A stretch of 64,000 nt of DNA, taken from positions 248,001 through 312,000 of the IMG/VR virus record IMGVR_UViG_3300027793_000052, one strand, 5' to 3'. The notes under the pieces were generated by a model. The model made no database searches. It had not been told where the DNA came from and saw nothing but the letters and a program-made list of their open reading frames with translations. The position numbers and the translations under genes were made by a program. Within the stretch, counting starts at the first letter, position 1, and the number at the start of each line of letters is the position of its first letter. Below are positions 18,536 through 29,500 of this stretch, piece by piece. Source of the stretch: a virus.

Positions 18536-18536
18536 T

Positions 18537-18564
18537 TAAAACCCCTCCTAGTGAGGGGTTTTTT
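18537..18564 (+). terminator. Intrinsic terminator, shared-sequence type
   Basis: AAAACCCCTC pairs with GAGGGGTTTT across a 5-base loop, with a T run and then ATGCTC. The 19 bases at 18551-18569 are identical to 63144-63162. Confidence 0.9.
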
Positions 18565-18621
18565 ATGCTCTAAAAATTACACTTTATATTTTATTTTTTG
18601 GTGGTAAATTTCTTAAATGGA

Positions 18622-18629
18622 TATTTATA
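18622..18629 (+). promoter_or_regulatory. TATTTATA motif before the structural operon
   Basis: GATATTTATAAAG lies 15 bases before the gp25-like ATG, in the gap after a terminator. No other candidate promoter was noticed for the 23-kb structural block until 37.1 kb. Confidence 0.6.
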
Positions 18630-18644
18630 AAGAAAAGTATTAGA

Positions 18645-19031
18645 ATGGCACAAAAAAGATTTATTAACATACAGTTTCCATTTTCTGATGACCCTGAAGG
18701 CAAGTTTTTAGAAATGAATACCGAACCAAAAAGAGCTATTAAAGCGGATTTGGTTCATTTATTATTAACTAATAAAGGTGAAAGATTGTATATGCCAGAT
18801 TTTGGTGCTAATTTAAGACAATACATTTTTGAACCAAATGATGAACCTAGTTACAGTGCTATTAAAAACGAAATTAATACAGCTATATCCAAGTTCATAC
18901 CAAATTTAAATGTTACTGAATTAACGGTAACACCATCTGAAAATAATATTCATGCAGTTATAGTTAGACTAGATTATGTTGTAACTACAGGTGCTTTTGA
19001 ATCTAACGACTTTGTAATATTAGAAATATAA
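18645..19031 (+). CDS. 25: Baseplate wedge protein, T4 gp25-like
   Basis: A 128-residue lysozyme-fold-like sheath initiator and wedge subunit. It shows the GPW_gp25 signature DLVHLLLTNKGERLYMPDFG, then NLRQYIFEP, close to the family consensus. It is the first gene after a terminator and a TATTTATA motif and is followed 1 base later by the gp6-like gene. This gene pair is standard in contractile-tail phages and fixes the window as myovirus-like. Confidence 0.9.
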   Translation: MAQKRFINIQFPFSDDPEGKFLEMNTEPKRAIKADLVHLLLTNKGERLYMPDFGANLRQYIFEPNDEPSYSAIKNEINTAISKFIPNLNVTELTVTPSENNIHAVIVRLDYVVTTGAFESNDFVILEI

Positions 19032-19032
19032 A

Positions 19033-20850
19033 ATGGCCGAGAAAAAAATAAATTATTTTGCCAGACAGTTTGCCGATGTAAGAGGGGAATTGATAAATTA
19101 TGTAAGACATTTTTATCCTGAGTTATATCAAGATTTTAATGACGCATCAATAGGTATGATGTTAATCGAATTAAATGCAGCTGTGTCTGACATGTTATCT
19201 TATCATACAGATAAAATGTTTACCGAAACACAAATTGATTATGCACAAGAAAGAAGGTCTGTAATGAATATCGCCAGAACTTTAGGTTTAAAAATACCTG
19301 GCAGAAGGTCTTCCATAACACTTGTAGATTTTTCTGTTGTCGTACCAGTTTTTGGGGACACTTTTGATGTGAGATACGCTCCCACAATAAAATATGGAAC
19401 CCAAGTTGCCGGTGCTGGACAAACATTTGAAACATTAGATGATATAGACTTTTCCTCACCGTTTAGTACAGGTGGCATACCCAACAGACTAATTATCCCA
19501 AATATAAACGCTAATAATCAAATAGTTAGTTATACTTTAGTAAAAAGAGAAATTGTATCAAACGGGATTAGTAAAATATATAAAAAAATTATAACTGATA
19601 GAGATGCTAAACCTTTTTTAGAAATCATATTACCCGATAATAATGTTGTATCTATAGAACAGGCAATAACAAAAGAAGGTACCACATTTATAAATAACCC
19701 AACAACAGCCGAATTTGTTGATAATAATTTAAGATGGTGGGAGGTAGATTCCTTAGCTGAAGATAAAATATTTGTAGAAGATCCAAATAGAAGTACCGAT
19801 AATACTGGTATAAAACCAGGTAAATGGATGTCCGTTAATAGAAAGTTTATTAAAGAATATACTGACACTGGCTTTTGTAAAATAACATTTGGTTCTGGTT
19901 TTTCCGATCAACAAAACTTACAAGCTTACACAACAAATCAATATGTTTTACAAGTATCTAATTTTTTTAATAGTACTGCTTTAGGTGAAATACCTAGACC
20001 TAATACGACTTTATATGTTAGATATAGAGTAGGTGGTGGTACTACGGCTAACATAGGTGCTAATGTTATAAATAGTGTTGGTTTTGTAGATATGTTTGTA
20101 AATGGACCTAACACTACCAACAACCAAGCTGTTAGACAATCCTTAAGGGTTAACAACCCAATACCGGCTTTTGGTGGTGGTGATGAACCAACAATTGATG
20201 AAATTAGATGGATGACAAAGTATAACTTTGCGTCACAGAATAGAGCGGTTACGATAAAAGATTATATAGCAACCATATTTAAAATGCCAGGTAAATTTGG
20301 TGTCCCTTTTAGAATGCAAGTGGCTGAAAATCAAAATAAAGTAGAATTTGCTGTATTGGGTTTAAACTCACAAGGTAAATTAGATAACTCGTCAACCAAC
20401 ACATTAAAAGAAAATATGTCAACTTGGTTAGCGGATTATCGTATGATTAATGATTATGTTTTAATTAGAGACGGTAAAGTTATTAATTTAGCTTTTGATA
20501 TTGATTTATATACAGATAAATCTTTTAATCAGGCTGAGATAGTTAACAATGTTATTAACACAATAACAAGTTATTTTGATGTAAATAAATGGCAAATGGG
20601 TCAAAACATATACATATCACAATTAATAGAACAAATTAATAATGTAGCCGGTGTATTAAATATTACAGACATAAAAGCTTACAACAAAGTTGGTGGTAAT
20701 TATTCTTTAAACTTTACAAGACAAAGTTATATAGATAACGTAACCAAACAAATTGATTTAACTTTGGATTATGTTTTATTTGGTGAATATGATACAATGT
20801 TTGAAATAAAATATCCACAAACAGACATTAGAGTTAGGGTCAAATCTTAA
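19033..20850 (+). CDS. 6: Baseplate wedge protein, T4 gp6 / baseplate J-like
   Basis: A 605-residue protein with the family N-terminus: RQFADVRGELINYVRHFYPE, then DASIGMMLIELNAAVSDMLSYH and an RRSVMNIARTLGL segment. The middle contains the VRYRVGGGTTANIGAN stretch that is typical of gp6/J proteins. It would form the ring of wedge dimers around the hub. It follows gp25 directly, as in other contractile systems, and ends with a TAATG overlap into the next gene. Confidence 0.88.
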   Translation: MAEKKINYFARQFADVRGELINYVRHFYPELYQDFNDASIGMMLIELNAAVSDMLSYHTDKMFTETQIDYAQERRSVMNIARTLGLKIPGRRSSITLVDFSVVVPVFGDTFDVRYAPTIKYGTQVAGAGQTFETLDDIDFSSPFSTGGIPNRLIIPNINANNQIVSYTLVKREIVSNGISKIYKKIITDRDAKPFLEIILPDNNVVSIEQAITKEGTTFINNPTTAEFVDNNLRWWEVDSLAEDKIFVEDPNRSTDNTGIKPGKWMSVNRKFIKEYTDTGFCKITFGSGFSDQQNLQAYTTNQYVLQVSNFFNSTALGEIPRPNTTLYVRYRVGGGTTANIGANVINSVGFVDMFVNGPNTTNNQAVRQSLRVNNPIPAFGGGDEPTIDEIRWMTKYNFASQNRAVTIKDYIATIFKMPGKFGVPFRMQVAENQNKVEFAVLGLNSQGKLDNSSTNTLKENMSTWLADYRMINDYVLIRDGKVINLAFDIDLYTDKSFNQAEIVNNVINTITSYFDVNKWQMGQNIYISQLIEQINNVAGVLNITDIKAYNKVGGNYSLNFTRQSYIDNVTKQIDLTLDYVLFGEYDTMFEIKYPQTDIRVRVKS

Positions 20851-22637
20851 TGAATAGTATTAGAAATATAATAGGTGAAAAGAGATACAAACTCGCCACC
20901 AACCAAAACACTAACTTAAGTTTAGACTTAGAGAATAAAACTAAAGTTTTAAATAATGAGGTTTTTTTTGAGGTTGTTAATGCTCAAAATGTTTTTGAAG
21001 TTGAAAGAAATGAAAGTAACAAATATAGATTTAACGGTAAATTAAACATCTACACATCAAACGCTTTATCTACTACAGCAACATCTAATGATTGGGATCC
21101 TTTATTCAAGGACAACCCACCAACAACACCAAATAATTGGGTTATGCAAATAACATATCCTTCATTTATGGATGATGAATATGAAATAAAATATTCTCAT
21201 CCTGTTTTTGGGTTAAAAACCAAAGCTTACCGTGGTTTACAATATACAAAATTAAGTTCCACTTTTGTTAACGGATCTAATAAATTAACGATAATTGGTG
21301 TACAGAGACATAATTTAGAAATAGGTGATTTTGTATATTTAGTTGATACAAACTACCAAGGGTTTCATAGAGTACAATCTTTAGGTATTAGTGGTAATGA
21401 TTTAAAAACTTCAGTCACTTTAGACACATTTGTTGATACGGTGACTGGTGTTACAACAAATTATAATAATTTTAAAAGAGTATTAAATGTATCTAAAAAC
21501 GATATATCTTTTAACAATCCCAATACATTTAACTATACCGAATCCACCGATATTAGTGGTAACACAGGTATGGGGTACACAAAAATAGTAACTACATCAA
21601 ACCATGAATTAAGTATTAACAATTTCGTTGATATTAGAGTAGGATCTTCAAACCCATTAAATGGTGTTTGGAAAGTTGTTAATATATTAGCCCCAAATGT
21701 TTTTATAGTTAAAGTTGAAACTTTGGCTAACTACAATTTTTCTTCAGCAAAATATAGAATATTAGATTGTACACCATCAGAATATTATATTAGGTACTTT
21801 GAACTTTTAACATCAAATGAATATGAAGTTTATAAATGTGCCTTTAGTTCCAACATATACAGTAATGTAATTGATCCTAAAATAGGTACAGCTAACGATA
21901 CATGGGCATTTCAATATAATAAAGACATCAACATTAAAAATTTAAAGGACAATAGAAACGGTAAAATTTCTGAATTATACTATACCATAATAAAAAGAGC
22001 TGGTTTAAAAACATACCCTTGGAGTGATGTTGTGGCAGATTGGGACTTTAATGCCACATTTACCAATTTAAGTAATGGTTTAGAAACCATATCAAAAATA
22101 AACCCTAATGGTATCGGTTCGGTTGAAAAGAAAACCCAAAGAACTGAAAGTGTAAACCAAGCCGGTGATTTAGTATTTAATTCGGGTGATTTTTATTTTG
22201 GTGAATTTGTTGAATTTAACATGTTAGAAATTATTGAAAGGCCTGTTGCTGACGTAATACATAGATTTGGGTTAAATAGTAACCCAAACGGAAGAGGTTA
22301 TTATTACAAACCATTTCAAAATTTACAAATCAGAGTGTACTCTACACAAATAGAAACGGCAGATGCTGATGAAATAGTTATTGACTTACCAGAAAACTTT
22401 GTGACATATGCCGATGGATCTTTGGCTTGGAAAGATTTATTACCAATAGGTTACTATGAGGATGATAATAATGGCGTTGATTATCCTTTTAACAATGGGG
22501 CCAATTATTTTTATTTTAATAAAAACTTATACGTTAGAGTACAACCAATATATGTCCCACCACCAACCCAAACTACAACACAAACCACAACACAAACTGT
22601 TGATAATGCAATTGTTAATATAAACGAAGAGTGTTAA
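20850..22637 (+). CDS. Structural (baseplate-region) protein, 595 aa
   Basis: Not recognised as a known family. It is joined to the gp6-like gene by a TAATG overlap, which makes a baseplate role likely. The sequence is beta-rich, with a C-terminal low-complexity PPPTQTTTQTTTQT tail at about 22557-22600. No membrane segment or signal peptide is seen. It could be a wedge or fibre-attachment protein; the assignment rests on context. Confidence 0.7.
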   Translation: MNSIRNIIGEKRYKLATNQNTNLSLDLENKTKVLNNEVFFEVVNAQNVFEVERNESNKYRFNGKLNIYTSNALSTTATSNDWDPLFKDNPPTTPNNWVMQITYPSFMDDEYEIKYSHPVFGLKTKAYRGLQYTKLSSTFVNGSNKLTIIGVQRHNLEIGDFVYLVDTNYQGFHRVQSLGISGNDLKTSVTLDTFVDTVTGVTTNYNNFKRVLNVSKNDISFNNPNTFNYTESTDISGNTGMGYTKIVTTSNHELSINNFVDIRVGSSNPLNGVWKVVNILAPNVFIVKVETLANYNFSSAKYRILDCTPSEYYIRYFELLTSNEYEVYKCAFSSNIYSNVIDPKIGTANDTWAFQYNKDINIKNLKDNRNGKISELYYTIIKRAGLKTYPWSDVVADWDFNATFTNLSNGLETISKINPNGIGSVEKKTQRTESVNQAGDLVFNSGDFYFGEFVEFNMLEIIERPVADVIHRFGLNSNPNGRGYYYKPFQNLQIRVYSTQIETADADEIVIDLPENFVTYADGSLAWKDLLPIGYYEDDNNGVDYPFNNGANYFYFNKNLYVRVQPIYVPPPTQTTTQTTTQTVDNAIVNINEEC

Positions 22638-23419
22638 TAAAATATACCATACAAAATTTATTTCAAGAAATTACTGGGGCAACATCAACATTGACAGGTG
22701 GCACGTTGAATGGGTTATATAAATCTATACCTTTACCGATAACTCAAACAATAGCACCGTTGTTTTTTGGTGACAAAATGTTAGATGTTATAAATGAAGA
22801 AAAAGAAAAAATGATAAACCCAATAATTGACGGTGAAACTTTAAAATATAATTTTAATAATTTGACTGCCAACAACAATAAAGGTTTGTTAATTAGTTTT
22901 AAATTTTGGGATCCCAACACTTCTAGTATGAATATGGATTATAGTTTGGCTGGTTTCACAACTGAAGATGTGACAAAAAATAAAAACGGGTTTAAAAAAA
23001 GTTTTTTTAGATTATATTTTTATGACAGTAATGATAGTGAAAATAATTCTTTAATATTTACGGAAGATATTGATGTTGATTATACTTTAAAACCTGAATT
23101 TAGTTTAAACCGTTTATATTGGTTAAGAAACGACCAATACTTTGTTGATAATAACACCAACCGAGTTTTATATATGGACGCTAGATTTTTTAATGCTAAA
23201 ACAGGCAAAATACACAGATTTATAAACCCACCATCTAATGTTACAATGCCTGTAGATATAAATACATATAAAGACATAAACAATAGAGGGTGGAGAACTT
23301 CCAGAGTAGAATTTATAAACCCTAAAAATAATAATGGTAATTATAATTTTTTAGTAACACCTAATGTTGGTGCTAACACTAATAACACAATAACAATGAC
23401 AGAGTTTATATTAAAATAA
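22631..23419 (+). CDS. Structural-operon protein, 262 aa, GTG start
   Basis: Starts at GTG 22631, overlapping the previous stop by 7 bases. No ATG occurs for the next 45 codons, while the reading frame already looks coding. The product is beta-rich, Asn-rich and soluble. It ends with a TAATG overlap to the SprB-repeat gene. It is probably a virion protein; no family is recognised. Confidence 0.65.
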   Translation: MLIKYTIQNLFQEITGATSTLTGGTLNGLYKSIPLPITQTIAPLFFGDKMLDVINEEKEKMINPIIDGETLKYNFNNLTANNNKGLLISFKFWDPNTSSMNMDYSLAGFTTEDVTKNKNGFKKSFFRLYFYDSNDSENNSLIFTEDIDVDYTLKPEFSLNRLYWLRNDQYFVDNNTNRVLYMDARFFNAKTGKIHRFINPPSNVTMPVDINTYKDINNRGWRTSRVEFINPKNNNGNYNFLVTPNVGANTNNTITMTEFILK

Positions 23420-25191
23420 TGGAGTTATTTAAAAGAAATGTAGGTTATCAAGACATAGGTAGGGATAGTAATTTAACAATCACTGCCACTACAATATACA
23501 TACCTATATTTTTAACTCAGTCATTTGAAGATTTAGGTCTTTATACAGACACTAAAAACCCAATATTTGACGTTGTTACGGGTTTTACAGGTATATGGGA
23601 CACCACGTCTAATACTGGAACAACACAAAAACCTTGTTTGGTTTTAAATAATTGTGGTGTAGGTAACCCTACAATAATAAAACCTTCATTTTACGGTGCG
23701 TCCGATGCTTCTATTAATGTTAACAATATTACAAATTGTTCACAACAGTATACATTTAAATGGACTGGACCTAATAATTATAACAATACAACCACACTGT
23801 ACCCAACAGGATTAAAGGCTGGTAATTATACATTAAAGATTACAGATAACAATTGTGATATATCCTACCATTCTTTTTTAATTCCAGAAGCAGAAATTTT
23901 AAATACAACAACTTCTTTATTTAATTCTCAAGTTAATGATATTAATGGAACATGTAATGGTTCAGCCTCGGTTGTTGCATCTGGAGGTTTAGCACCTTAC
24001 AGTTATAATTGGTTTATAAATACAGGTGTTACGGCCACAACATGGACAAGTTTAGGTTTAACAACTTCTACCATAACTGGACTTTGTGCTGGTACATATT
24101 TAGTTCAAACCACGGATTCCACAGTACCACCAGTAACAGTATCTTCTATTTTTAAAATAACTGAACCAAGTGTATTATCTGGTAATGTAATAACAACAAT
24201 CAACGTGGATTGTTTTGGTGGTAATAATGGCGAGATTAATGTTATAGGTTTTGGCGGTAATATGGGTACTGGTTATACCTATACATTATCACCTGGATTT
24301 ATTTCTAATTATACTGGTATGTTTAAAAACATAGGTTCTAATACTTATAGTGTATTAATCACAGATTCCGTAGGATCAACTTATAATCTAACACCAATAA
24401 TTATAACACAACCAGTTGTTGTTAATGCTACCGTAAATTTATTATCAAATGCTGGATGTTTTGGTGGTGATTTAGGTTCTATAACTATAAACCCTTTTGG
24501 TGGTAACGGATCTTATTCAATAACAGCTTATCGTAATGGTTTACAATATAATTTCTACACTACATCATCATCATTAAATATAACCGATTTAGAAGCTTCA
24601 TTATATACGTTTGATATTACAGATGGTAATGGTTGTACATTTAATGGATTGTCACAAACAGTTTACCACAGAGAAGATTTTGATATAACAATAACTAAAC
24701 CATCACAAATAAATGGTTATGATATACCTTGTTATAGTAATACAACACAAATAACTGCCACGACAACATTCATTTCCGACGCTTATACATTACCGACGCC
24801 CGCTGGTAATATTAATTTTTATGCTAATGGTGTTTATAAAAGTACTTGTTCACACGTATTGGGTAGTGGTTGTACGTCTATATTAACAGGTTTAACCGCT
24901 GGTGATTACACAATTACAAGCGTATCTAATGTTGGGTGTTCTGCAACAACCTTTGTAACTTTAACACAACCAGAATCAGTTTTATCGATAAACTTAGGAT
25001 TAATTGAAGTTTCGGCGTCTGATAGACAAGGTGTTATAAATATTAACGGTGGTGTTACTCCTTACACTGTTTTATGGAGTGATAGTAGTAATGACATAAC
25101 ATCTAACGTACACACTACCGGATACGGCGTATTAAGTGTTACTGTTACAGATAATAATGGTTGCACAGCAACAGATAATATAACAATATAA
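23419..25191 (+). CDS. Tail protein with SprB-like repeats
   Basis: A 590-residue protein made largely of about six imperfect 70-90-residue repeats. Units contain CFGGNNGEI or CFGGDLGSI, then GG..PYSYNW, then GxYxVxxTDNNGC and xxITQP. These are the marks of SprB repeats in the gliding adhesin of Flavobacterium and other Bacteroidota surface proteins. The N-terminal 85 residues (KRNVGYQDIGRDSN...) are unlike the repeats and may anchor the protein to the baseplate. TAATG overlaps join it to both neighbours in the baseplate operon. I infer a receptor-binding or adhesin-mimicking tail fibre. There is no signal peptide, as expected for a virion protein. Confidence 0.75.
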   Translation: MELFKRNVGYQDIGRDSNLTITATTIYIPIFLTQSFEDLGLYTDTKNPIFDVVTGFTGIWDTTSNTGTTQKPCLVLNNCGVGNPTIIKPSFYGASDASINVNNITNCSQQYTFKWTGPNNYNNTTTLYPTGLKAGNYTLKITDNNCDISYHSFLIPEAEILNTTTSLFNSQVNDINGTCNGSASVVASGGLAPYSYNWFINTGVTATTWTSLGLTTSTITGLCAGTYLVQTTDSTVPPVTVSSIFKITEPSVLSGNVITTINVDCFGGNNGEINVIGFGGNMGTGYTYTLSPGFISNYTGMFKNIGSNTYSVLITDSVGSTYNLTPIIITQPVVVNATVNLLSNAGCFGGDLGSITINPFGGNGSYSITAYRNGLQYNFYTTSSSLNITDLEASLYTFDITDGNGCTFNGLSQTVYHREDFDITITKPSQINGYDIPCYSNTTQITATTTFISDAYTLPTPAGNINFYANGVYKSTCSHVLGSGCTSILTGLTAGDYTITSVSNVGCSATTFVTLTQPESVLSINLGLIEVSASDRQGVININGGVTPYTVLWSDSSNDITSNVHTTGYGVLSVTVTDNNGCTATDNITI

Positions 25192-25682
25192 TGGTATCAG
25201 GAACGACTTCACATAAATTAGATGTAATTAGTACATACGATAACGTTAGACCTTTTAAAGTAGGTAATAGTGGTATTACTGATGGTTTTGTATATGTCAT
25301 AACTAATATAGATTACGTAGATCCTATACTACAAACTGGTTATACAAAGATTTATTACACAATAGGTGACATAGATTACGTAACAACATATAGACCATCG
25401 ACAAATCAATTTGATACTAAAACACATCCAACAACATTCTCAACTACCTCAAGTGGTTATGATTTTGAACCTTACTTATATGGTAATAGCCAATTAACTT
25501 TTGATGTAAAAGAAGAAGCAAAAATGGGGCTAGTTTTCCCACCAAAAGTAAACAACGAGCTATTTATAGAAAGAATGTCTGTAGCTGTTTTTGAGAGACA
25601 TTCAAGATTGGCTGAAATCAAAAGTTTAGAAGGTTTAGTTGAATATAGAAACGGATATTATAATATAGTAGAAAATAGTTAA
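25191..25682 (+). CDS. Structural-operon protein, 163 aa
   Basis: Not recognised. The protein is beta-rich with a C-terminal helical segment RMSVAVFERHSRLAEI. A TAATG overlap couples it to the SprB-repeat gene, and 9 bases separate it from the next gene. The context suggests a small tail or baseplate connector. Confidence 0.65.
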   Translation: MVSGTTSHKLDVISTYDNVRPFKVGNSGITDGFVYVITNIDYVDPILQTGYTKIYYTIGDIDYVTTYRPSTNQFDTKTHPTTFSTTSSGYDFEPYLYGNSQLTFDVKEEAKMGLVFPPKVNNELFIERMSVAVFERHSRLAEIKSLEGLVEYRNGYYNIVENS

Positions 25683-25691
25683 AAAAAAAAT

Positions 25692-26591
25692 ATGGCAACA
25701 GGACAATACGGGATAGTTAGGTCATCATCGGTTACACCATCAGATATGGATATATATTATACATATGCGCCATCAAGAGATGTTAGGCCCACAATTCCAT
25801 TAACAGCGTTAGACCCTAATCAGGTTATATCAAGATTTAATGATCCAACAACTAACACAAACGGGACACCTTTATTTGATGGTCTATATAATTTAGAATT
25901 ACCTGTAACACAGTTTTCAACTAAAGGTATTTATTCTATTGTTATAAAACCAAAAGAGGTTAGAACTAAAATTACTGATTGTGGTGTTTTAGCAGCTTTT
26001 CCTGATATTAAAGGTATTATTTTAGATTTAGATACTTTAGGTATACAAGATGCCGGATCTTTAATAGGATATCGTGTTGAATATTATAACCAAAACAATG
26101 GTAGTAAGATACCTAATTTTTTTAGAATTATAACATCAGCAAACAGAACTGAAGCTATAAATACTAATCAATCAAACACAGTACAAAAATCAGTTAAATA
26201 TAGGTTTAATGATAACTCAAATTTAGTTTTTTGTACATTAACACCAAGTTCAGCACCTAATGTTAGACCAAATCAATTTCCAGATATAGGTACACCAGGA
26301 CAAGAAATATCTATAACCAATACATTCTTTAACCCAATTTTGTTGGAGGTTAATATGGTTGAACACGATATTGAAACATTGGCGTATGGTATATTTGGCA
26401 ATCAAACCAAGTCAATTGTTGATGGTAAATATACTATTTACGATGAACAAAATCGTATATATAAACAATACAACTTATACGAAATACAAGACCAATTTAC
26501 TGGTGAACCTTTATACGAAGTTCGTCAAGAAGTTGATAATATTGATTTCACCAAAGATTTCAATACAATTACAAATGTACCATTAGCCTAA
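25692..26591 (+). CDS. Structural-operon protein, 299 aa
   Basis: A soluble, beta-rich protein without Cys-rich or membrane segments. It starts MATGQYGIVRSSSVTPSD and is preceded by an A-rich run. It contains a hydrophobic strand IKGIILDLDTLG and ends with the TAATG overlap to the 1314-residue protein. No known family; a role in the tail is inferred from position. Confidence 0.65.
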   Translation: MATGQYGIVRSSSVTPSDMDIYYTYAPSRDVRPTIPLTALDPNQVISRFNDPTTNTNGTPLFDGLYNLELPVTQFSTKGIYSIVIKPKEVRTKITDCGVLAAFPDIKGIILDLDTLGIQDAGSLIGYRVEYYNQNNGSKIPNFFRIITSANRTEAINTNQSNTVQKSVKYRFNDNSNLVFCTLTPSSAPNVRPNQFPDIGTPGQEISITNTFFNPILLEVNMVEHDIETLAYGIFGNQTKSIVDGKYTIYDEQNRIYKQYNLYEIQDQFTGEPLYEVRQEVDNIDFTKDFNTITNVPLA

Positions 26592-29500
26592 TGTCAAACG
26601 TTAAAGTAGTACCTCGTTCACTAACTGATGCGTATAAAAGAAGAGAAGGTGATTTCTCACCAGATTTAGTTGGTTTACAATTCACAAGCGGTGACGCATT
26701 TTTTACTTTTGGTAATTTTAATGTAACTACAAATGTAAGCCCCAGATTAAGTAAAGACTTTATTTTAGGTGGTGAGTGGTCGGAATACTACAATTTAGAA
26801 AATTTAAACTTAAGTCAGTCGGATTCAATAACTTTAGAAACGAATGATTTAAATATTTTTTTAAATTTTGACCCAAACAACATTAGTAGGTATGTTTATT
26901 TTGGTTCTTTTTATGAACTCATTAGAGTTACATTAGAACAAATAATACAAAAATGGAAAGGTTCTATATATCTAAACCCTTTATCTAAAACAAATATAGC
27001 TGTAAATACAGTATTATCTTTTCAGTATGACCAAATTAACGGTGTTGCATCTTTTTTAATACCTAAAAGTGTTATCAGTAACCCCTTCGAATTAATAGTA
27101 GATGACAATCAAGATTTTGTTGATTTAAAACCTGACGAGATATTTAATCTTTCTAGAGATTATTCAAAATATGTTATAGAAATAAATGGTAATCAGTTTC
27201 CTGTTGTTGGCTACACAGGATCAACCACAAATTATTCATATATAAGAATAAATACTAAAGGTAATCCTTTCACACAATTATCAGGATCAACCTTTGGTTC
27301 ATTAACTTATCATTTAAAACCTAATAATAATGAAGTTAATTTATTTTTTGAAGAACTAACTGATTTTGAAAATTTAATACTAAATAGAATGACTGTACCT
27401 CAGTACACTTGTTCTTTTTTAGTACCATCTGAGGTTGATGGTTTTATATCTTTTTCAAACAAAAATTTCACATGGCCAGTATCGGATGGTTACAATATAG
27501 ATATAAACACAAACGAATATAGTTTATATGTTGAAAAAATATTACAAACGGCAAAAGATTTTGATTTATATAAAACAGATTTAGTATCTAGAAGATTTGT
27601 TTCGGAATCAATTCACGAATATGATACAGATGGTGGTGGACAAGAAATTTATGGAAGAAAAGTTAATAAACTTTTAAAAATATATGGTAGAGAATTTGAT
27701 GAGGTTAAAAAATACATAGATGGTATTTCTTTTGCTAATGTGGTTACTTACGACAAGTTGGATAATACGGCTGATGAATTAATTAAGATAATGGCTAAAA
27801 CATTAGGTTTTGATGTTTTACTAACCGTTGGAACTGACAATTTTAACTTAAAAGAAATAACGGACAAACCACTAACAACAGTATTTAGTGGACAATCTAT
27901 GGGATTATCGACTAAAGAATTGGATGTAGAACTTTGGAGAAGATTGGTTATAAACGCGTGGTGGTTATGGAAATCTAAGGGTACCAGAAAAGTTATAGAA
28001 TTTTTCTTTAGTTTATTTAATATACCACAATGTATGTTATCGTTAAATGAATTTGTTTATTTAGCTGAAAATAGATTAAATACTGTAGAAATATATGAAA
28101 TATTAGCTAATTTATATGGTGGTATAGAAAATGTTGATTTAACCGTTATACCTATGGATGATTTTGGATTCCCATCAAAGTTACCAACAACAACAGATAA
28201 TTATTTTCAAATGGACGGTTTTTGGTATAATGGTGGTAGTGAAAGTACTATTGGTAACAACCCACATATAGGACCATACGATTACGGTAAAAAATATTTT
28301 AACCAATATGAATGTTTTATTGATAGTACAGTGTTACAAGGTTTACGAAATACTACTGTTACTGTACCTAAAACTGAAAATTTATTTAACAATTATAACA
28401 AAGGTACTTTTTCTGTAGATACAGAGTTAGGCTTACCTATACCTTATTATGGTTCTGATTATGCTAATGTATTAAATAATAACGGACAAGTAAATAACGC
28501 AACTGTAACATCAGCGGGTTTAACAGAACCAAAAACAATATACGCACCACCAATAGAACAAGAGGGTAGTCAAACATTTATGGGTTTAACGTTTGAAACT
28601 AATTCAGATGTATGTAATCTTTGTCCAGAAATTTTTTACGGTGAAGACGGTATTGTTTATAATTTAAACGATAAAAAACCTATAACAGATGAAAAATGTT
28701 GTATGGGTACTTGGTTGGCAAGTGTACCAACTGAAACAACACCCCCTATAGTATGTCCACCATCTAAAGATGTGTTGGTAAATCAAAACGATAGGCTTGT
28801 AAAAGCTATTATTAATTGTTATTCTAATACTTCTTTAACTTTAGAACAAAAAGACACTTGTTACAACCAAGTTTATACACAGTACGGATCAAACCCACCT
28901 TGTGCTGTTGGTATGGTTTCAGGCCAATCAATAATAGGTATACCTAAAGATTGTTGTAATAAAGATAATTTAGGTTTTGATGTGTATTGGGATGGTAGTT
29001 TTTGTTATCAAAAAGAATGTTATGTTAAGTTACAAACAGGTTTAAATTGTAGTGATAATTTAATAATAACAAGTGATAGTATAAAATGTCAGGCAAGTAA
29101 ACTTTTAGAATGTGTTGATTGTGACAGTGAATTTGTTTATCAATCCGCGAATTTATTTAGAGAACAACCAAACAAAAATTTAGGATTAATTGATTTGGTT
29201 AATTCTTACACTTGTTATTGGTGTCAACCTGAAAATTACATAACTAAAATTTGTGATGCTAGAAGTTTTGTGAACGGACTAACTCAACAAGAAATTAACG
29301 ATTTATATATTAAAATATTTGGACCAATAGGTGAGGCTTCAGATTCAATTATTAAAGAAAAGGTTAATAACGCTTTAACAAGTTCAATCAAAAATTATGG
29401 TTGTTTATTAATATCAAAAAATGGTGAATTTATTGTTGATAATAATTGTTGTAAATTAAGGGGTGGTAATTATGTTAATGGTTACTGTTTTAAACCACAA

